A DNA stretch of 64,000 bases from Ruegeria lacuscaerulensis. GTDB lineage: Bacteria; Pseudomonadota; Alphaproteobacteria; Rhodobacterales; Rhodobacteraceae. Location: the NCBI RefSeq assembly GCF_013033355.1, contig NZ_WQDY01000003.1, positions 372,001 through 436,000 on the forward strand, read 5' to 3'. Of this stretch, positions 34,792 through 44,904 are shown piece after piece (position 1 is the first letter of the stretch; each line of letters starts with the position of its first letter). Made by a program: the position numbers and the translations under genes. Under the pieces are notes generated by a model. The model saw only the letters and a list, made by a program, of their open reading frames with translations, had not been told where the DNA came from and did no database searches.

Positions 34792-35268
34792 TTAGGCGAT
34801 ATTAGAAAGCGCATCTGACAACAAATTCAGCGCGTGATTGCGCGCGGCCAGCCGGACGGCGCCTCGGCCAAGTGCTCCAAATTCGATGGTTTGTGTTTGG
34901 GTCAACTGCCCTGTAGCGGCGATTCCGAAGCAGACGCGCCCCTCGGGTTTGAACTCGGACCCACCGGGGCCCGCGATGCCGGTGATCGATACGGCCAGTT
35001 GCGCGTTGGAATGGTGCAGGGCGCCCTCGGCCATCTCGCGGGCAACCTGCTCCGAGACCGCGCCGTGCGCGTCCAGGGTCGCCGCCTGTACGCCCAACAT
35101 CTGCTGTTTTGCGGCGTTGGTGTAGGTCACGAAACCTCGGTCCACCACGGCCGAACTGCCGGGGATGTCGGTCAGTGCCGCAGCGACCATACCCCCGGTG
35201 CAACTTTCTGCGGTGGCGATCATCACTCCTTGCGCCTTGGCGCGGTCCAGTAGCGCGGCGACGGTCAT
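34792..35268 (-). CDS. pncC: CinA C-terminal domain protein (nicotinamide-nucleotide amidase)
   Basis: A 158-residue single-domain CinA/PncC. The motif ATAESCTGGMVAAALTDIPGSS and the later VSITGIAGPGGSEFKPEGRVCFGIA fit amidases that recycle nicotinamide mononucleotide to nicotinate mononucleotide. It has no N-terminal CinA competence domain. It overlaps pgpA by four bases. Confidence 0.9.
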   Translation of the reverse strand: MTVAALLDRAKAQGVMIATAESCTGGMVAAALTDIPGSSAVVDRGFVTYTNAAKQQMLGVQAATLDAHGAVSEQVAREMAEGALHHSNAQLAVSITGIAGPGGSEFKPEGRVCFGIAATGQLTQTQTIEFGALGRGAVRLAARNHALNLLSDALSNIA

Positions 35269-35762
35269 AGCCCCAAAACCCCATGCGCGATCCCGGCCAG
35301 GATCAAGACGCCGATGGCGGCAAAGACCCCGGCGATCACATCATCCAGCATCACGCCCATCGCATCCCCCTTGCGGTCGGCCCAGCCAACCGGGCCGGGT
35401 TTGGTGATGTCGAACAGACGGAACAACAGGAACCCTGCAACCCAGCCGGGCCACAGCGCCGTGATCTCGATCCCATGCGCCCATGACGGGTATGAGATCG
35501 CCCACAGCGCGATGAACTGGCCTGCGACCTCATCTATGACGATCTCGGACGGGTCGTGATCCTCTTGCCCTGCGGTCATCACGCGGGTGGCCCAGAGCCC
35601 GCCGAAGAACACCGCGAACGTGGCGATCACCAGCAGGGGAAAACCACCCAGTGTATGCAAGACCCACGCCAAGGGCAGGGCGGCGAGCGATCCCCATGTG
35701 CCGGGCGCAGGGCGCAGATAGCCCACACCGCAGACGGTGCCGATCAGCCGCGCGGCGGTCAT
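35265..35762 (-). CDS. pgpA: Phosphatidylglycerophosphatase A
   Basis: A 165-residue membrane enzyme removing phosphate from phosphatidylglycerophosphate to yield phosphatidylglycerol. The family patterns [31 protein letters not shown] and [17 protein letters not shown] are clear, and the C-terminus has hydrophobic helices. The true start (ATG at 35762) is given by the coupling ATGA overlap with ispDF. Confidence 0.95.
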   Translation of the reverse strand: MTAARLIGTVCGVGYLRPAPGTWGSLAALPLAWVLHTLGGFPLLVIATFAVFFGGLWATRVMTAGQEDHDPSEIVIDEVAGQFIALWAISYPSWAHGIEITALWPGWVAGFLLFRLFDITKPGPVGWADRKGDAMGVMLDDVIAGVFAAIGVLILAGIAHGVLGL

Positions 35763-36889
35763 GATTTCACCAGACAGGCTGTGGCAAGCGAGGCAATGCC
35801 TTCGCTGCGGCCCGTGAAGCCCAGCCGTTCGGACGTTGTCGCCTTGACCGAGACCTGATCGGTCCGCAGCCCCATAATCCGGGCCATCTCGATCCGCATC
35901 GCCTCGGCATGCGGGCCGATCTTGGGGTATTCGCAGACCAGCGTGCAATCGATATTCGAGATCGCGTATCCCATCGTCGCGGTCAGCTCGACCGCGTGGC
36001 GTAGGAAAATCTCGCTGGCGGCCCCTTTCCATTGCGGGTCCGAGGGCGGGAAGTGCTGGCCGATATCGCCCTGCGCCAGCGCGCCATAGATCGCATCCGT
36101 CACAGCGTGCATCCCAACATCGGCGTCCGAATGCCCTTGAAGACCACGATCATGCGGCACCTGCACGCCGCACAGGATTACATGATCCCCGTCGCCAAAC
36201 CGATGCACGTCATACCCGTTGCCCAGCCTTACATCCATATTCGTTCCCAATATGCGTTCCGCCCGGGCAAAATCCTCGGGCCTTGTGATTTTGATGTTAT
36301 CCGCATCGCCCGGCACGATGGCCACGTTCAGTCCTGCGGCGCGGGCAACCTCGACATCGTCCGCCGCGCCGCCCGCATGAGCGGCATGGGCCGCGACGAT
36401 GGTGTTATAGTGAAAGCCCTGTGGTGTCTGTGCGGCGAAAAGGCCGGTGCGATCCTGCGTGCCAGTCACCGCTTGTCCGTCTCCGGTCCAAAGCGCATCC
36501 GTGACTGCCAAGCCGGGGGCGGCAGCGGGGCTGGCTTCGAGCGCCTGCAACACGTTGTGAATAGTCTGAGCACTGACACAGGGACGGGCGACATCATGGA
36601 TCAGAACGCGGGTCACATCCAGATCGCTCAGGGCGGCCAGCCCATTGCGCACCGAACCCGGACGATCTGCGCCACCTGCGGTCAGGATCAGATCTGAAGC
36701 GGCAAATTCTTCCCAAGCGGTGCTGTCCTCGGGGGACAGGACCAGCACGATGTGATCGACTTGCCCGTGAAACTGCTCAATCGTCCAGTCCGCGACGCGG
36801 CGTCCGCCTAGCGGTCGCCATTGTTTCGGGATACCCCCTCCGGCGCGCAGGCCACGTCCTGCGGCAACGATTATGGCTGCGGTGATCAT
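35759..36889 (-). CDS. ispDF: Bifunctional IspD/IspF isoprenoid enzyme
   Basis: A 376-residue fusion for the non-mevalonate isoprenoid pathway. The N-terminal MEP cytidylyltransferase ([15 protein letters not shown], then IHDVARPCV) occupies about residues 1-215; the C-terminal MECDP synthase ([21 protein letters not shown] and [36 protein letters not shown]) the rest. Fusions of these enzymes are frequent in alphaproteobacteria. Divergent from dusB; coupled downstream to pgpA and cinA. Confidence 0.97.
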   Translation of the reverse strand: MITAAIIVAAGRGLRAGGGIPKQWRPLGGRRVADWTIEQFHGQVDHIVLVLSPEDSTAWEEFAASDLILTAGGADRPGSVRNGLAALSDLDVTRVLIHDVARPCVSAQTIHNVLQALEASPAAAPGLAVTDALWTGDGQAVTGTQDRTGLFAAQTPQGFHYNTIVAAHAAHAGGAADDVEVARAAGLNVAIVPGDADNIKITRPEDFARAERILGTNMDVRLGNGYDVHRFGDGDHVILCGVQVPHDRGLQGHSDADVGMHAVTDAIYGALAQGDIGQHFPPSDPQWKGAASEIFLRHAVELTATMGYAISNIDCTLVCEYPKIGPHAEAMRIEMARIMGLRTDQVSVKATTSERLGFTGRSEGIASLATACLVKS

Positions 36890-37072
36890 GGGCGGTGTCT
36901 CCGGTAAATTCGGGGCAATGTTTAGGGTGCGGTGAATGCAGAGGCAATCACCCGCGTTATCCCGCCTAAAAATTAAGCAGGTGATGATTTTGCGGGCTTT
37001 TCAGCTGCCGTTTTGTTGTTCATATACGCTCAATTCGATATCTAAGTCGCAACTGCCCAAGGATTAAGCACG

Positions 37073-38056
37073 TTGAATCTTCAACTCGCAGACAAAGACC
37101 TGACTCCGCCGGTGCTGCTGGCCCCGATGGCCGGAATCACCGACCGCCCGTTTCGCGATCTGGTGATGCGCTTTGGCGCGGGTATGGTGGTCAGTGAAAT
37201 GGTTGCAAGCCAGGAAATGGTGCAGGCCAAACCCGGCGTGCGCGAACGGGCCGAGCTGTCGGCCGACGTGGAAAACACCGCCGTTCAACTAGCCGGGCGT
37301 GAGGCGCATTGGATGGCCGAGGCCGCCCGGCAGGTCGCTGATCGGGGCGCGCGGGTGATCGACATCAACATGGGGTGTCCGGCCAAGAAGGTCACGAATG
37401 GCTATTCCGGCTCGGCGCTGCTGAAAACGCCGGATCATGCGCTGACATTGATCGAGGCGGTGGTCGCGGCGGTTGATGTGCCGGTCACGCTGAAAACGCG
37501 GTTGGGGTGGGACGACAAATTACTGAATGCGCCGGACGTCGCGCGGCGCGCGCAGGAGGCAGGGGTGCAGATGGTGACGATCCACGGGCGCACGCGCTGT
37601 CAGTTCTACAAGGGGCAGGCGGACTGGCAGGCGATCCGCGCGGTGAAAGAGGCGGTCGATATCCCTGTAGTCGCAAATGGGGATATCGTGGATACGGAAA
37701 CAGCGGGAACCGCGTTGGATCAGTCAGGCGCGGATGGCGTCATGATCGGGCGGGGTGCTCAAGGTCAGCCTTGGGTTCTGGCTCAGGTCTGCCACGATCT
37801 TTATGGCGCGCCTGCGCCGGTGGTGCCTCAGGGCGAGGACCTGATCGAGATGGTCCGCGCGCATTATCAGGCGATGCTGGGCTTTTACGGTAGCGATCTG
37901 GGTCTGCGCGTCGCGCGCAAACACCTGGGTTGGTATATGGATCAGGCTGGTACGCCAGCAGCCTTGCGCCGCGCCGTTCTGACCTCTCGCGATACGGATG
38001 AGGTGATCCGCCTGCTGGGTGACGCCTTAAGCACTGAGGCGGAGGCTGTCGCATGA
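37073..38056 (+). CDS. dusB: tRNA-dihydrouridine synthase (NifR3/DusB)
   Basis: A 327-residue flavoenzyme reducing uridines in tRNA. Family features: VLLAPMAGITDRPFRDL, MVVSEMVASQEMVQ, the catalytic region DINMGCPAKKVTNGYSGSALLKTP (with Cys), and IHGRTRCQFYKGQAD. The start is a TTG with AAGGA upstream, since no ATG or GTG fits the frame. It heads the nitrogen operon, overlapping ntrB by ATGA, exactly as nifR3-ntrB-ntrC in Rhodobacter capsulatus. Confidence 0.93.
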   Translation: MNLQLADKDLTPPVLLAPMAGITDRPFRDLVMRFGAGMVVSEMVASQEMVQAKPGVRERAELSADVENTAVQLAGREAHWMAEAARQVADRGARVIDINMGCPAKKVTNGYSGSALLKTPDHALTLIEAVVAAVDVPVTLKTRLGWDDKLLNAPDVARRAQEAGVQMVTIHGRTRCQFYKGQADWQAIRAVKEAVDIPVVANGDIVDTETAGTALDQSGADGVMIGRGAQGQPWVLAQVCHDLYGAPAPVVPQGEDLIEMVRAHYQAMLGFYGSDLGLRVARKHLGWYMDQAGTPAALRRAVLTSRDTDEVIRLLGDALSTEAEAVA

Positions 38057-39120
38057 ATTCAGACCAGAGTATTTGGACTTCGCTTCCGGTACCGGCATTC
38101 ATAATTGATGGCGATGATCGGATATCCGACGTTAATTCAGCCGGCGAAGGATTCCTGAATGCCTCGCGTAAATCGGTGATCGGGCACCCGGTTTGGGATC
38201 AGATTGCGGTCGACGCGCCACTGGAAGAGGCGTTCGAGCGCGCGCGGGCGCAGGGAACACCCTTGTTCGTGAATGATGTAGATGCGGGCTCGGGCAATCG
38301 TGCGCCGCTGCAATGCGCGCTGCAGATTGCCCCTTTGGTTGGCCATCCGGGTTCAATGATCATGATCATCTCGCCGCGAGAACTGGCAGGGCGGATGACG
38401 CGGGGCAATACTGTTAAATCGGCGGCGCAGTCGGCGATCGGCATGGCCGAGATGCTGGCGCATGAGATCAAGAATCCACTGGCCGGCATCACTGGCGCGG
38501 CGCAACTGCTGAGTATGAATATCTCACAGCAAGACCTTGAACTTACAGACCTTATCGTCGCTGAGAGTCGTCGTATCGTAAAGCTGTTGGAACAGGTCGA
38601 GCAATTCGGAAACCTGTCGGAGCCTGATTTCAAGCCAGTGAATATTCATGATGTTCTGGACCGCGCACGCCGGTCGGCCTTGCTGGGATTCGGCGCGCAT
38701 ATGAAAATCATCGAGGAATACGACCCTTCGTTGCCGCTGGCCTATGGAGACCCGGATCAATTCCTGCAGGTTATTCTGAACTTGTTGAAAAACGCGTCGG
38801 AAGCTGCTGATCCCAAAGGTGGAATAATTCGCATCAAGACGTATTTCGAACACTCCTTCCGACTTCGGCGCAGTGATGGTTCGGGTCATTCCCTGCCATT
38901 GCAGATCGAGATTATCGACGACGGGCCGGGCCTGCCCGAGAAAATCCGCAGCGATATCTTCGACCCGTTCGTGTCGGGCAAGGAAAACGGCACCGGCCTG
39001 GGGCTGGCGCTGGTGAGCAAGATCATCTCGGACCATGACGGCTGGATTTCCGCCGACTCGGTGCCGGGCCGTACGGTGTTCCGCATTTCGCTGAGGCGGG
39101 CGCCGAAGGATGCAACGTAA
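38053..39120 (+). CDS. ntrB: Nitrogen-regulation sensor histidine kinase NtrB
   Basis: A 355-residue soluble kinase. An N-terminal PAS domain (about 1-110, SLPVPAFIIDGDDRISDVN) is followed by the phospho-acceptor H137 (AHEIKNPLAGITGAA) and a GHKL ATPase domain (NLLKNASEA, DDGPGLPE, GTGLGLALVSKI). NtrB phosphorylates or dephosphorylates NtrC in response to PII. No membrane segment is seen. It overlaps dusB and is 34 bases from ntrC. Confidence 0.95.
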   Translation: MNSDQSIWTSLPVPAFIIDGDDRISDVNSAGEGFLNASRKSVIGHPVWDQIAVDAPLEEAFERARAQGTPLFVNDVDAGSGNRAPLQCALQIAPLVGHPGSMIMIISPRELAGRMTRGNTVKSAAQSAIGMAEMLAHEIKNPLAGITGAAQLLSMNISQQDLELTDLIVAESRRIVKLLEQVEQFGNLSEPDFKPVNIHDVLDRARRSALLGFGAHMKIIEEYDPSLPLAYGDPDQFLQVILNLLKNASEAADPKGGIIRIKTYFEHSFRLRRSDGSGHSLPLQIEIIDDGPGLPEKIRSDIFDPFVSGKENGTGLGLALVSKIISDHDGWISADSVPGRTVFRISLRRAPKDAT

Positions 39121-39154
39121 GACAAAGCCGGAAAGAGCTTAAGGAGAGCACCAA

Positions 39155-40522
39155 ATGGATGGAACAGTTCTGGTCGCAGATGACGACCGCACGATCCGCA
39201 CCGTTTTGACACAGGCCCTGACGCGGGCAGGATGCAAGGTGCATGCGACCTCTTCGCTGACCACGCTGATGCGCTGGGTTGGTGAGGGCAAGGGGGATGT
39301 GGTGATCTCGGATGTTGTCATGCCGGACGGAAACGGTCTGGAAATGCTTCCAAAAATCGCTCAGGACCGCCCAGGTTTACCGGTCATTGTGATTTCGGCC
39401 CAAAACACGATCATGACGGCAATTCAGGCGGCCGAGGCGGATGCATATGATTATCTGCCCAAGCCCTTCGACCTGCCGGATTTGATGAAGCGTACTGCGC
39501 GCGCACTCGAGCAGAAACAGCGCGTTCAGACCGAGGTTGCTGAACCAGTCGACGAGCGTCCGGAAGAATTGCCTTTGGTCGGACGGACACCGGTAATGCA
39601 AGCGCTTTATCGGCTGGTTGCACGGGTGATGAACACCGATCTTTCGGTCATGATATCTGGTGAAAGTGGAACGGGTAAATCGCTGATAGCAAGGGCAATT
39701 CACGATTTCTCGGATCGTCGGACGCTGCCATTTGTAACTGCAACTGCGGCTGATCTGCGGGATCTGGAAGGCCCCGCGCGGGTGATGGCTCGTGTGCGTG
39801 GCGGAACGTTGCTGATTGATGAAATTGCCGATATCGAGGACGAACTGCAGGCCCGTATCGTGCGCATGATGGACACGCCCGGCGATCACGTACCGCGCTT
39901 TATGGCAACCAGCCAGTCCGACCTGACCGAGGCGATGGAGAGTGGGCGTGTGCGTCAGGATCTCTACTACCGTTTGTGCGGAGCGACCATCCATGTGCCA
40001 GCATTGCGGGAACGGGTTGATGACATCACCTTGCTGGCTGATCACTTTCTGGCACGCGAAGAACGTGAACACGGCACCAAGCGCTGGCTTAGTGCTGACG
40101 CGGTGGAACTGGTTCGACGCTATTCCTGGCCGGGTAACGTGCGGCAGCTTGAAAACGCAATCCGCCGCCTGAGCCTGACCAGCCGCGCCGATGAAATCTC
40201 GAAAGCCGAGGTTGAGATGGTGCTGGGCAGTCAGCCCGAGGCTGAACCTGTTCTGGGTGACGGCGAACGCGAAAAACTATCGGCGTCGGTTGCGCGTCAT
40301 CTGAGGCGCTACTTTGATCTGCACGGTAATTTGCTGCCACCTCCGGGTCTCTACCAACGCATTCTGCGCGAGGTCGAAGCCCCGCTTATCGAACTGGCGC
40401 TGGATGCAACTGGCGGGAATCAGGCAAAATGTGCTGATCTTCTGGGGATTAACCGGAATACGCTGCGGAAAAAGATTACAGACCTCGATATTCAGGTGAC
40501 ACGCAGACGCAAACTGATGTAA
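39155..40522 (+). CDS. ntrC: Nitrogen-regulation response regulator NtrC (no GAFTGA loop)
   Basis: A 455-residue activator. Receiver domain with D53 (ISDVVMPDG) and K103; AAA+ core with Walker A GESGTGKS (169-176) and Walker B LLIDE near 219-223; Fis-type HTH at the end ([20 protein letters not shown]). The sigma54-contacting GAFTGA loop, expected between about 200 and 215, is deleted: Ala-Ala-Asp is followed by [10 protein letters not shown] and GGTLLIDE. R. capsulatus NtrC is known to lack it and to work with sigma70-type RNA polymerase, so this protein should do the same. Two hairpins lie between it and ntrY. Confidence 0.96.
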   Translation: MDGTVLVADDDRTIRTVLTQALTRAGCKVHATSSLTTLMRWVGEGKGDVVISDVVMPDGNGLEMLPKIAQDRPGLPVIVISAQNTIMTAIQAAEADAYDYLPKPFDLPDLMKRTARALEQKQRVQTEVAEPVDERPEELPLVGRTPVMQALYRLVARVMNTDLSVMISGESGTGKSLIARAIHDFSDRRTLPFVTATAADLRDLEGPARVMARVRGGTLLIDEIADIEDELQARIVRMMDTPGDHVPRFMATSQSDLTEAMESGRVRQDLYYRLCGATIHVPALRERVDDITLLADHFLAREEREHGTKRWLSADAVELVRRYSWPGNVRQLENAIRRLSLTSRADEISKAEVEMVLGSQPEAEPVLGDGEREKLSASVARHLRRYFDLHGNLLPPPGLYQRILREVEAPLIELALDATGGNQAKCADLLGINRNTLRKKITDLDIQVTRRRKLM

Positions 40523-40526
40523 TATG

Positions 40527-40561
40527 GCCACACAAAGCGTGGCATCCGGGTTCTGACCCGG
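40527..40561 (+). promoter_or_regulatory. Two tandem hairpins between ntrC and ntrY
   Basis: Stem one GCCAC/GTGGC (40527-40543, loop 7); stem two CCGGGT/ACCCGG (40546-40561, loop 4). They follow the ntrC stop directly. No T tract. They may reduce read-through from ntrBC into ntrYX or protect the upstream transcript. Confidence 0.4.
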
Positions 40562-40621
40562 CAAGGATCACGAAATATGGCGGTTAGCTGCGAAAGCGGC
40601 GCATCAGGATGAGGGCAGACG

Positions 40622-42910
40622 GTGGCATCCCGAGCACAGAGCGGGCTGATCCTATCGATTAATCGGTGGCGAAAATCCCGAAAGCTGCGCAATTTTAGCA
40701 CCTTGGGTCTGGTTCTGCTGGGCCCTGCTTTGGCGTTGGCGACGTATCTTGTGATCGGCCCCTTTGACCTTGGGGCTTCTGCGCCAACTCTGCGGCTGAT
40801 CCTGCTTGCAGACTTGGTCTATGTACTGGTCGTTGCGGCGCTTGTGCTCAGTCAGGTTGGTACGTTGATTGCGGCACGGCGTGCGAAATCGGCCGGATCG
40901 CGTCTACACCTCAGACTGATCGGAGCATTTACGCTTTTGGCGTTGGTTCCAACCGTGACAGTTGCCATCTTCGCCGGATTGACGGTGAACATCGGGCTTG
41001 AGGGTTGGTTTTCAGACCGTGTTAGGCAGGTTGTGGGCTCATCTCTCACGGCCGCTGAAGCTTACGAGCAAGAGCACCGCGAGGGCTTGACGCAGGACGC
41101 CACAGTTCTTGCGCGGTTCTTGGACAATTCACGCGCAGTGGATTTCTATATCTCGGACGCCGAATTGCGGTCTGTGTTGGCACAGGGACAATCTCAGATT
41201 CAGCGTGGTCTGCGCGAGGCTTATGTCATCGACGGCAGTGGCGAGATCAAATCGCGCGGCGACAGGTCGTACCTGTTCAACTACGAAGCTCCGACGCCAG
41301 AGCAACTGGTCGAAGCCGCCGATACGGGCCTTTTGATCATTGCAGATTGGCAGAACAGCGAATTCAGGGCGTTGGTTCCTCTGCGCGCCTTTCTGGATCG
41401 ATACCTTTATGTAAGTCGCGAAGTCGACGGGCAGTTGCTGACCTTGCTGGACGACACCAAGGAAACGGCACAGTTCTATCAACAGCTTGAAAGCGACCGG
41501 GGCCGGGTTCTGTTCGAGTTCGGTCTTTTATATCTTGGCTTTGCGGTCATTTTGATCCTTGCTGCGATGTCTTTGGGAATGTGGTTTGCCGAGCGCCTCT
41601 CGCGCCCGGTGGGGCGGTTGACAACGGCGGCCCAAAGGGTTGGTGCGGGTGATCTGAGCGTTCAGGTGATTGAAGAGGCCAGCGATGATGAGATCGCGAT
41701 GCTGGGCCGTTACTTCAACCAGATGACACGGCAGTTGAAAGGGCAGCGCGATACCCTTCTTGAGAATACGCGGCAAATCGAACGCCGCCGGCGATTGTTT
41801 GACTCGGTTCTCAGCTCGGTTACCTCCGGGGTTGTCGGCGTAGATCCGGACGGTTGCGTAACATTCGTGAACCGCTCGGCTGAACGGTTGCTGGATTGGT
41901 CGCGTGGCGAAGAACACTTGGCCATCGGCATTGCCGTTCCTGAATTCCTTCCCCTGTTCGAAACGCTGAAGGACAGCGGTCAGGAAGCGGTTCAAGGTGA
42001 GGTCAAGGTGACCCGTAAAGGGCGCTTGGAAAACCTGTTGGTACGTATGGCCACCCGCCGCGGCGAGGACGGTGGACTTGAAGGATACGTGGTTGCATTT
42101 GACGACGTAACCGATCTGGTCAGTGCGCAGAGGTTGGCAGCCTGGGGGGACGTGGCGCGCCGGATCGCGCATGAGATCAAGAACCCTTTGACCCCGATCC
42201 AACTGAGCGCGGAACGGATCAAACGCAAATTCTCGACCAAGCTGGATGAAGAGGATTGCGACAAGTTGGTGTCGATGACGGATGTCATCGTGCGTCAGAC
42301 TAATGATTTGCGCCGGATCGTCGACGAGTTCTCAAAATTCGCCCGGATGCCCGAACCCGAGCGGCGCGAGGAAAACATTGTCGAGCTGGTGCAAGAAGCG
42401 GTCTTGTTGCAGCAATCGGGACAACCGGATGTCGAGATTCTGGCCTCTTTGCCAGACCAGCCCATCCAACTGGATGTGGACGCGACGATGTTGAATCAGG
42501 CTTTGACGAACCTGATCAAAAACGCGGGTGAAGCTATCGAAACGCTGAAAAGAAAGGGTGCCCCCGACAATCTGAAGCCACAGATAAAAGTGGACGTGAC
42601 GCCCGATGACGCAGGTACGGTGATAACGATAGCAGATAACGGAATAGGTTTACCGGAAGACAGGGCGCGATTGTTCGAGCCCTATGTGACCACACGAGAC
42701 GAGGGGACGGGCCTAGGCCTGCCCATCGTTAAGAAAATAATCGAAGAACATGGCGGTGCACTGACTTTGGAAGATGCACCGGTATTTGACGGACAGGACC
42801 ATTTTGGCGCGATGGCCGTGATCCGGTTGCCCGGGGGCAATTTCCCCCAATCCTCGGCGCCACAAAAGCAGGCAATTAAAACAAACAAACTGAAAGCAGG
42901 CCAAAGATGA
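40622..42910 (+). CDS. ntrY: Nitrogen-regulation sensor kinase NtrY
   Basis: A 762-residue membrane kinase. N-terminal membrane helices (about 24-45, 57-82, 98-125 and one near 300), a periplasmic segment between the third and fourth, a HAMP region (RPVGRLTTAAQRVGAGDLSV), a PAS domain, then H517 (AHEIKNPLTPIQLSAERI) and a GHKL ATPase (NLIKNAGEAI, ADNGIGLPED, GTGLGLPIVKKI). Start is a GTG with GAGGG upstream. Partner of NtrX, whose start overlaps its stop (ATGA). It senses an as yet unclear signal, with nitrogen and redox both proposed in relatives. Confidence 0.95.
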   Translation: MASRAQSGLILSINRWRKSRKLRNFSTLGLVLLGPALALATYLVIGPFDLGASAPTLRLILLADLVYVLVVAALVLSQVGTLIAARRAKSAGSRLHLRLIGAFTLLALVPTVTVAIFAGLTVNIGLEGWFSDRVRQVVGSSLTAAEAYEQEHREGLTQDATVLARFLDNSRAVDFYISDAELRSVLAQGQSQIQRGLREAYVIDGSGEIKSRGDRSYLFNYEAPTPEQLVEAADTGLLIIADWQNSEFRALVPLRAFLDRYLYVSREVDGQLLTLLDDTKETAQFYQQLESDRGRVLFEFGLLYLGFAVILILAAMSLGMWFAERLSRPVGRLTTAAQRVGAGDLSVQVIEEASDDEIAMLGRYFNQMTRQLKGQRDTLLENTRQIERRRRLFDSVLSSVTSGVVGVDPDGCVTFVNRSAERLLDWSRGEEHLAIGIAVPEFLPLFETLKDSGQEAVQGEVKVTRKGRLENLLVRMATRRGEDGGLEGYVVAFDDVTDLVSAQRLAAWGDVARRIAHEIKNPLTPIQLSAERIKRKFSTKLDEEDCDKLVSMTDVIVRQTNDLRRIVDEFSKFARMPEPERREENIVELVQEAVLLQQSGQPDVEILASLPDQPIQLDVDATMLNQALTNLIKNAGEAIETLKRKGAPDNLKPQIKVDVTPDDAGTVITIADNGIGLPEDRARLFEPYVTTRDEGTGLGLPIVKKIIEEHGGALTLEDAPVFDGQDHFGAMAVIRLPGGNFPQSSAPQKQAIKTNKLKAGQR

Positions 42911-44316
42911 GTGACATTCTAATCGTAGATGACGAACGCGATATTCGCGAGCTGGTGTCCGACATTCTGGAGGACGAAGGCTATTCAACCCGGCTGGCTG
43001 GCAACTCGGACGAGTGCATGGCCTCGATCAATTCCGAGCCGCCGGGTCTGCTGATTCTGGATATTTGGCTGAAGGACAGCCGTATGGACGGGATCGACAT
43101 TCTTAAGGCGGTCAAACGCGACAATCCGGATGTGCCCGTGGTGATCATTTCGGGTCACGGGAACATCGAGATCGCCGTCGCGGCGATCAAGCAGGGGGCT
43201 TATGATTTTATCGAAAAGCCCTTTAACATTGATCAGTTGATGGTTGTTATCCGTCGCGCGATGGAAACCTCGCGCTTGCGCCGCGAGAACGCCTCGCTCA
43301 AGCGCAAGGAGGTCACGAATTCCGACATGATCGGCAAGTCCGCCTCGTTCCGCGCGATGCAGGGACAGTTGGACAAGGTGACCAAGTCGAACGGTCGCGT
43401 CATGCTCAGCGGCCCTGCCGGATCCGGCAAAGAGATCGCAGCGCGGTACATTCACGCCCATTCGAACCGGGCAAACGCACCATTTGTGACGGTCAATTGC
43501 GCCGGTATCGAACCAGAGCGTGTGGAAGAGGTTCTGTTTGGTCGAGAATCATCAGAGCGCGGCGTCGAATCCGGATTGCTGGAAGAGGCTCATGGGGGTG
43601 TTGTCTACTTTGACGAGGTTGCCGATATGCCGTTGGGGACTCAGTCCAAGATCCTGCGGGTGCTTGTCGATCAGCAATTCCAGCGTGTTGGCGGGTCAGA
43701 CAAGGTGCGCGTGGATCTGCGTGTCATTTCATCGACCAACAAGAACCTCGACGAAGAAATCGCGGCAGAACGGTTCCGCGAAGAGCTGTATCACCGCCTG
43801 AATGTTGTTCCGATTGACGTGCCCTCGTTGGAGGATCGGCGCGAGGACATTCCGGTTCTGGCGCAACACTTCATAGAAATGTGCAATGAGTCTCAGGGTC
43901 TGCCGGTGCGCGAGATTTCGGATGAAGCCGTGGCTTTGCTGCAAACCATGACCTGGCCGGGCAACGTGCGTCAGCTGAAGAACTTGATCGAGCGTGTGCT
44001 GATCCTTGGAGATGGGACCGGCCCGATTGAGGCCAGAGAACTGCCGACCGAGGATGAAAAATCCGACGACTCCGGTCGTGTGGTTTTGTCGGGTACACTG
44101 GCGACTCTGCCGCTGCGCGAGGCGCGCGAGGCGTTCGAGCGTGAATATCTGCTGACGCAGATCAACCGGTTTGGCGGCAATATTAGTCGCACCGCCAGCT
44201 TTGTCGGGATGGAACGCAGCGCGCTGCATCGCAAGTTGAAGTCGTTAGGCGTTGTGACATCGAACAAGTCGGGTGCGCGGGTTGCGCAGATTGACGAACC
44301 TGAGCCGGCGGAATAA
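42907..44316 (+). CDS. ntrX: Response regulator NtrX (no GAFTGA loop)
   Basis: A 469-residue regulator. Receiver D52 (LILDIWLKDSRMDG), Walker A GPAGSGKE (169-176), Walker B VVYFDEVAD (232-240), and C-terminal Fis-like helix-turn-helix (SRTASFVGMERSALHRKL, about 437-454). Where ELFGHExGAFTGA is usual the sequence reads VLFGRESSERGVESG, so this protein too lacks the sigma54 contact loop. It should therefore act as a repressor or sigma70 activator. The operon ends in a hairpin at its stop. Confidence 0.95.
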   Translation: MSDILIVDDERDIRELVSDILEDEGYSTRLAGNSDECMASINSEPPGLLILDIWLKDSRMDGIDILKAVKRDNPDVPVVIISGHGNIEIAVAAIKQGAYDFIEKPFNIDQLMVVIRRAMETSRLRRENASLKRKEVTNSDMIGKSASFRAMQGQLDKVTKSNGRVMLSGPAGSGKEIAARYIHAHSNRANAPFVTVNCAGIEPERVEEVLFGRESSERGVESGLLEEAHGGVVYFDEVADMPLGTQSKILRVLVDQQFQRVGGSDKVRVDLRVISSTNKNLDEEIAAERFREELYHRLNVVPIDVPSLEDRREDIPVLAQHFIEMCNESQGLPVREISDEAVALLQTMTWPGNVRQLKNLIERVLILGDGTGPIEARELPTEDEKSDDSGRVVLSGTLATLPLREAREAFEREYLLTQINRFGGNISRTASFVGMERSALHRKLKSLGVVTSNKSGARVAQIDEPEPAE

Positions 44317-44330
44317 TCCGCCGGGTCTTT
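44305..44330 (+). terminator. Terminator at end of ntrX
   Basis: CCGGCGGA and TCCGCCGG form a perfect 8-bp stem over a four-base loop that contains the ntrX stop codon, followed by GTCTTT. A second small CGGGT/ACCCG hairpin lies just after. Likely ends the ntr operon. Confidence 0.65.
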
Positions 44331-44808
44331 AACCCGTCTGGCCAGGTGTGATGATCTGGAAAGAGCCATCGTCAAATTTGACGAAACAGGACTCGGTGCT
44401 CAGGGGTGGTAGTTCGATTGTACGAACGGCGGGCACGCGGCTTTTAACGCTTTGCTTACAAGGCGGCAGGCTGATCGGGCGATAACCTTTGGCAGCCATG
44501 CACTGTGCTTCGACCGTGTTGCGCAGGCCTTGGTTGACATCGACTGTGTAGATCTGACCAGGTTGCCACCAACCGCCTGTGCGGTGGCATCGACCACGGC
44601 TGTCGCAATATGTTCGTCCGGGCCAATAAGTCGGCGGTCCCTGACGAACCTGATTGGCGACTGGCGCATCATTCAGGGCCTGCACCTGACATTGCGTCGT
44701 CTCGGTCTGCACGCGCGATACACTTTCGCCCTCGCGATAGTACATCGACAATGGTCCGCATGCGGTCAGGACTGTCAAAGGAAGGAGTAAACGAATTACT
44801 GTTTTCAT
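44329..44808 (-). CDS. Putative outer-membrane or periplasmic lipoprotein
   Basis: A 159-residue lipoprotein candidate: short signal helix (MKTVIRLLLPLTVLTAC) with Cys17 in lipobox LTAC. The mature part has a dozen conserved-looking aromatic, Gly and Cys residues (YWPGRTYCDSRGRCHRTGGWWQPGQIYTVDVN). No catalytic motif is visible. It is convergent with ntrX and divergent from trkA. Function unknown. Confidence 0.7.
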   Translation of the reverse strand: MKTVIRLLLPLTVLTACGPLSMYYREGESVSRVQTETTQCQVQALNDAPVANQVRQGPPTYWPGRTYCDSRGRCHRTGGWWQPGQIYTVDVNQGLRNTVEAQCMAAKGYRPISLPPCKQSVKSRVPAVRTIELPPLSTESCFVKFDDGSFQIITPGQTG

Positions 44809-44904
44809 GGGCTTAGAATGCCCTGACCTCAGGGATTTTACAATTCAATTGACCACTTCGGGACCATCTGTCATTCAAAACGTTCAGGCAGAAGGGCCCA
44901 CGAT

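Noticed and set aside
39155-40522. ntrC as a damaged gene because the GAFTGA loop is missing
   Set aside because: All other motifs and the reading frame are intact and the same loss is known in Rhodobacter NtrC.
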